Source of the DNA: an uncultured Bacteroidales bacterium
GTDB lineage: Bacteria; Bacteroidota; Bacteroidia; Bacteroidales; UBA932
Length of the DNA stretch: 28,806 nucleotides
Reading direction: 5' to 3'
NCBI GenBank assembly: GCA_905235615.1
Contig: CAJOMB010000009.1
Span: forward strand, 1 to 28,806
How positions within the stretch are numbered: the first letter of the stretch is position 1; each line of letters opens with the position of its first letter. The position numbers were made by a program, and so were the translations under genes. The notes below the pieces were generated by a model that saw only the letters and a list, made by a program, of their open reading frames with translations, searched no databases and was not told where the DNA came from. Of the stretch, positions 28,221 to 28,806 are shown piece by piece.

Positions 28221-28806
28221 TCATAATCTCTTGCGTGCGTTATAGTAAGACTGCCGGCTGTTGAAGCCGCAGGCCATGGCCACCTCATCCACATCGGCCG
28301 TGGGATTCTCCTGCCTGAATACCTCTGAATACTGGAGGCGGCAGCGATTCACGTAGTTGAAGAACCCGCCCAGCCTCTCGTTGAGGACACTGGAGACATA
28401 GGTGCGGTTGCAGCCGCAATCCTGGGCCAGTTTGCCCAGGGTGAGGTGGCTGTCCAGGTATGCCTGTTCCTCTTCCACCCGGCGGCGGATAAGGCGCAGA
28501 ATCTCCTCCTTGCGTTCCGGGGACAGGCCTTCCGCCTCCACTGGAGTTTCTTCCCTGTCGGCCGACAATTCCGTCTCCAGGCGCTCTGTCTCAACCGCCC
28601 GGTGGGGAGAAAGCGCCCCCAGCAGGATGACGACGAGGATGACCGACAGCATGAAAAGACCCAGGCACAGGGCCGGAATACTGCCGTTAAAGGTAGTACT
28701 CCAGCTCATGACCAGATGAAGGAACGGAATGTAAATCAGGGATTTGGCGTACTGTTCCGGGAAATCGTCCGGGTTGGAGAAACTCTCTCCCGAGAAGCGG
28801 CCCAGC
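28221..28806 (-). CDS. AraC-type regulator with membrane segment, 5' end outside the window
   Basis: About 195 residues seen; the frame stays open to the window edge, beginning LGRFSGESFSNPDDFPEQYAKSLIYIPFLHL. A membrane helix (IPALCLGLFMLSVILVVILLGAL) is followed by an acidic linker and a C-terminal AraC helix-turn-helix pair: LTLGKLAQDCGCNRTYVSSVLNERLGGFFNYVNRCRLQYS and DVDEVAMACGFNSRQSYYNARKR. The membrane link suggests an envelope or periplasmic signal is passed to the DNA-binding end, as in other Bacteroidota AraC-type sensors. Target genes are unknown. Confidence 0.88.
   Translation of the reverse strand, partial: LGRFSGESFSNPDDFPEQYAKSLIYIPFLHLVMSWSTTFNGSIPALCLGLFMLSVILVVILLGALSPHRAVETERLETELSADREETPVEAEGLSPERKEEILRLIRRRVEEEQAYLDSHLTLGKLAQDCGCNRTYVSSVLNERLGGFFNYVNRCRLQYSEVFRQENPTADVDEVAMACGFNSRQSYYNARKRL

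Overview
The window reads as a chromosomal segment of a Bacteroidota bacterium, most likely a gut-type Bacteroidales lineage of moderately high GC. The main evidence is a repeated promoter -7 box of the form TAnnTTTG (TATCTTTG, TACCTTTG, TATATTTG, TAACTTTG) just upstream of most transcription units, weak Shine-Dalgarno signals, and typical families: BspA-type leucine-rich repeats, a Bacteroides-type MOBP relaxase, S9 dipeptidyl peptidase, and a long-form MnmA. I cannot name the species.

Left part, about 1-11,523: an integrated mobile element, less GC-rich in third codon positions than the rest. From left to right on the minus strand it carries a coupled three-gene cassette (DUF4417 protein, a polymorphic-toxin-like protein, an immunity-like protein), an orphan Txe/YoeB toxin, an array of GC-rich hairpins, an AbiEi/AbiEii toxin-antitoxin pair, a membrane-anchored phosphoribosyltransferase-like protein and a small unknown protein. 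On the plus strand follows a mobilization operon (MobC-like accessory protein, short SSB, relaxase, VirD4/TraG-type coupling protein) whose leader folds into a three-way junction that may be oriT. Then come a minus-strand regulator with a duplicated helix-turn-helix unit, a toprim primase-like protein and a small excisionase-like HTH protein. The element ends at 11,524, where the 3' half of a tRNA-Asp gene (anticodon loop to discriminator base) appears without its 5' half, followed by a strong terminator. This is what the displaced end of a tRNA gene looks like after tyrosine-recombinase integration. The integrase and the other end would lie left of the window. No transfer-pore genes are visible, so it looks mobilizable rather than self-conjugative, as far as the window shows.

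Right part, 11,640-26,281: dense chromosomal genes in three plus-strand operons. One (12,206-15,909) holds an unknown protein, a leucine-rich repeat protein, an RluA pseudouridine synthase, an alpha/beta hydrolase and TcdA. One (17,923-22,057) holds MnmA, an ABC-F ATPase and a lipoate ligase. One (22,122-26,281) holds an outer-membrane protein, a metallophosphoesterase lipoprotein, a small membrane protein and a DPP-IV-type peptidase. Between them are a Fur-family regulator, the SRP RNA (ffs), cytidine deaminase and an arginine deiminase/amidinotransferase-fold protein. TcdA and MnmA both modify tRNA.

End part, 26,282-28,806: a frameshifted AAA ATPase with two identical-architecture palindromes over its promoter, about 500 bases of structured non-coding DNA (nested inverted repeats, two tandem hairpins 52 bases apart, one mobile-type palindrome), a scar made of two broken gene ends (ZIP transporter and phosphate butyryltransferase), and a partial AraC-type regulator running off the edge.

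The strongest leads for something undescribed are the three-gene DUF4417/toxin-like/immunity-like cassette, the two structured non-coding regions inside the element, the outward promoter that reads through the tRNA fragment, and a strikingly over-represented octamer CATCGGCC in the chromosomal part.
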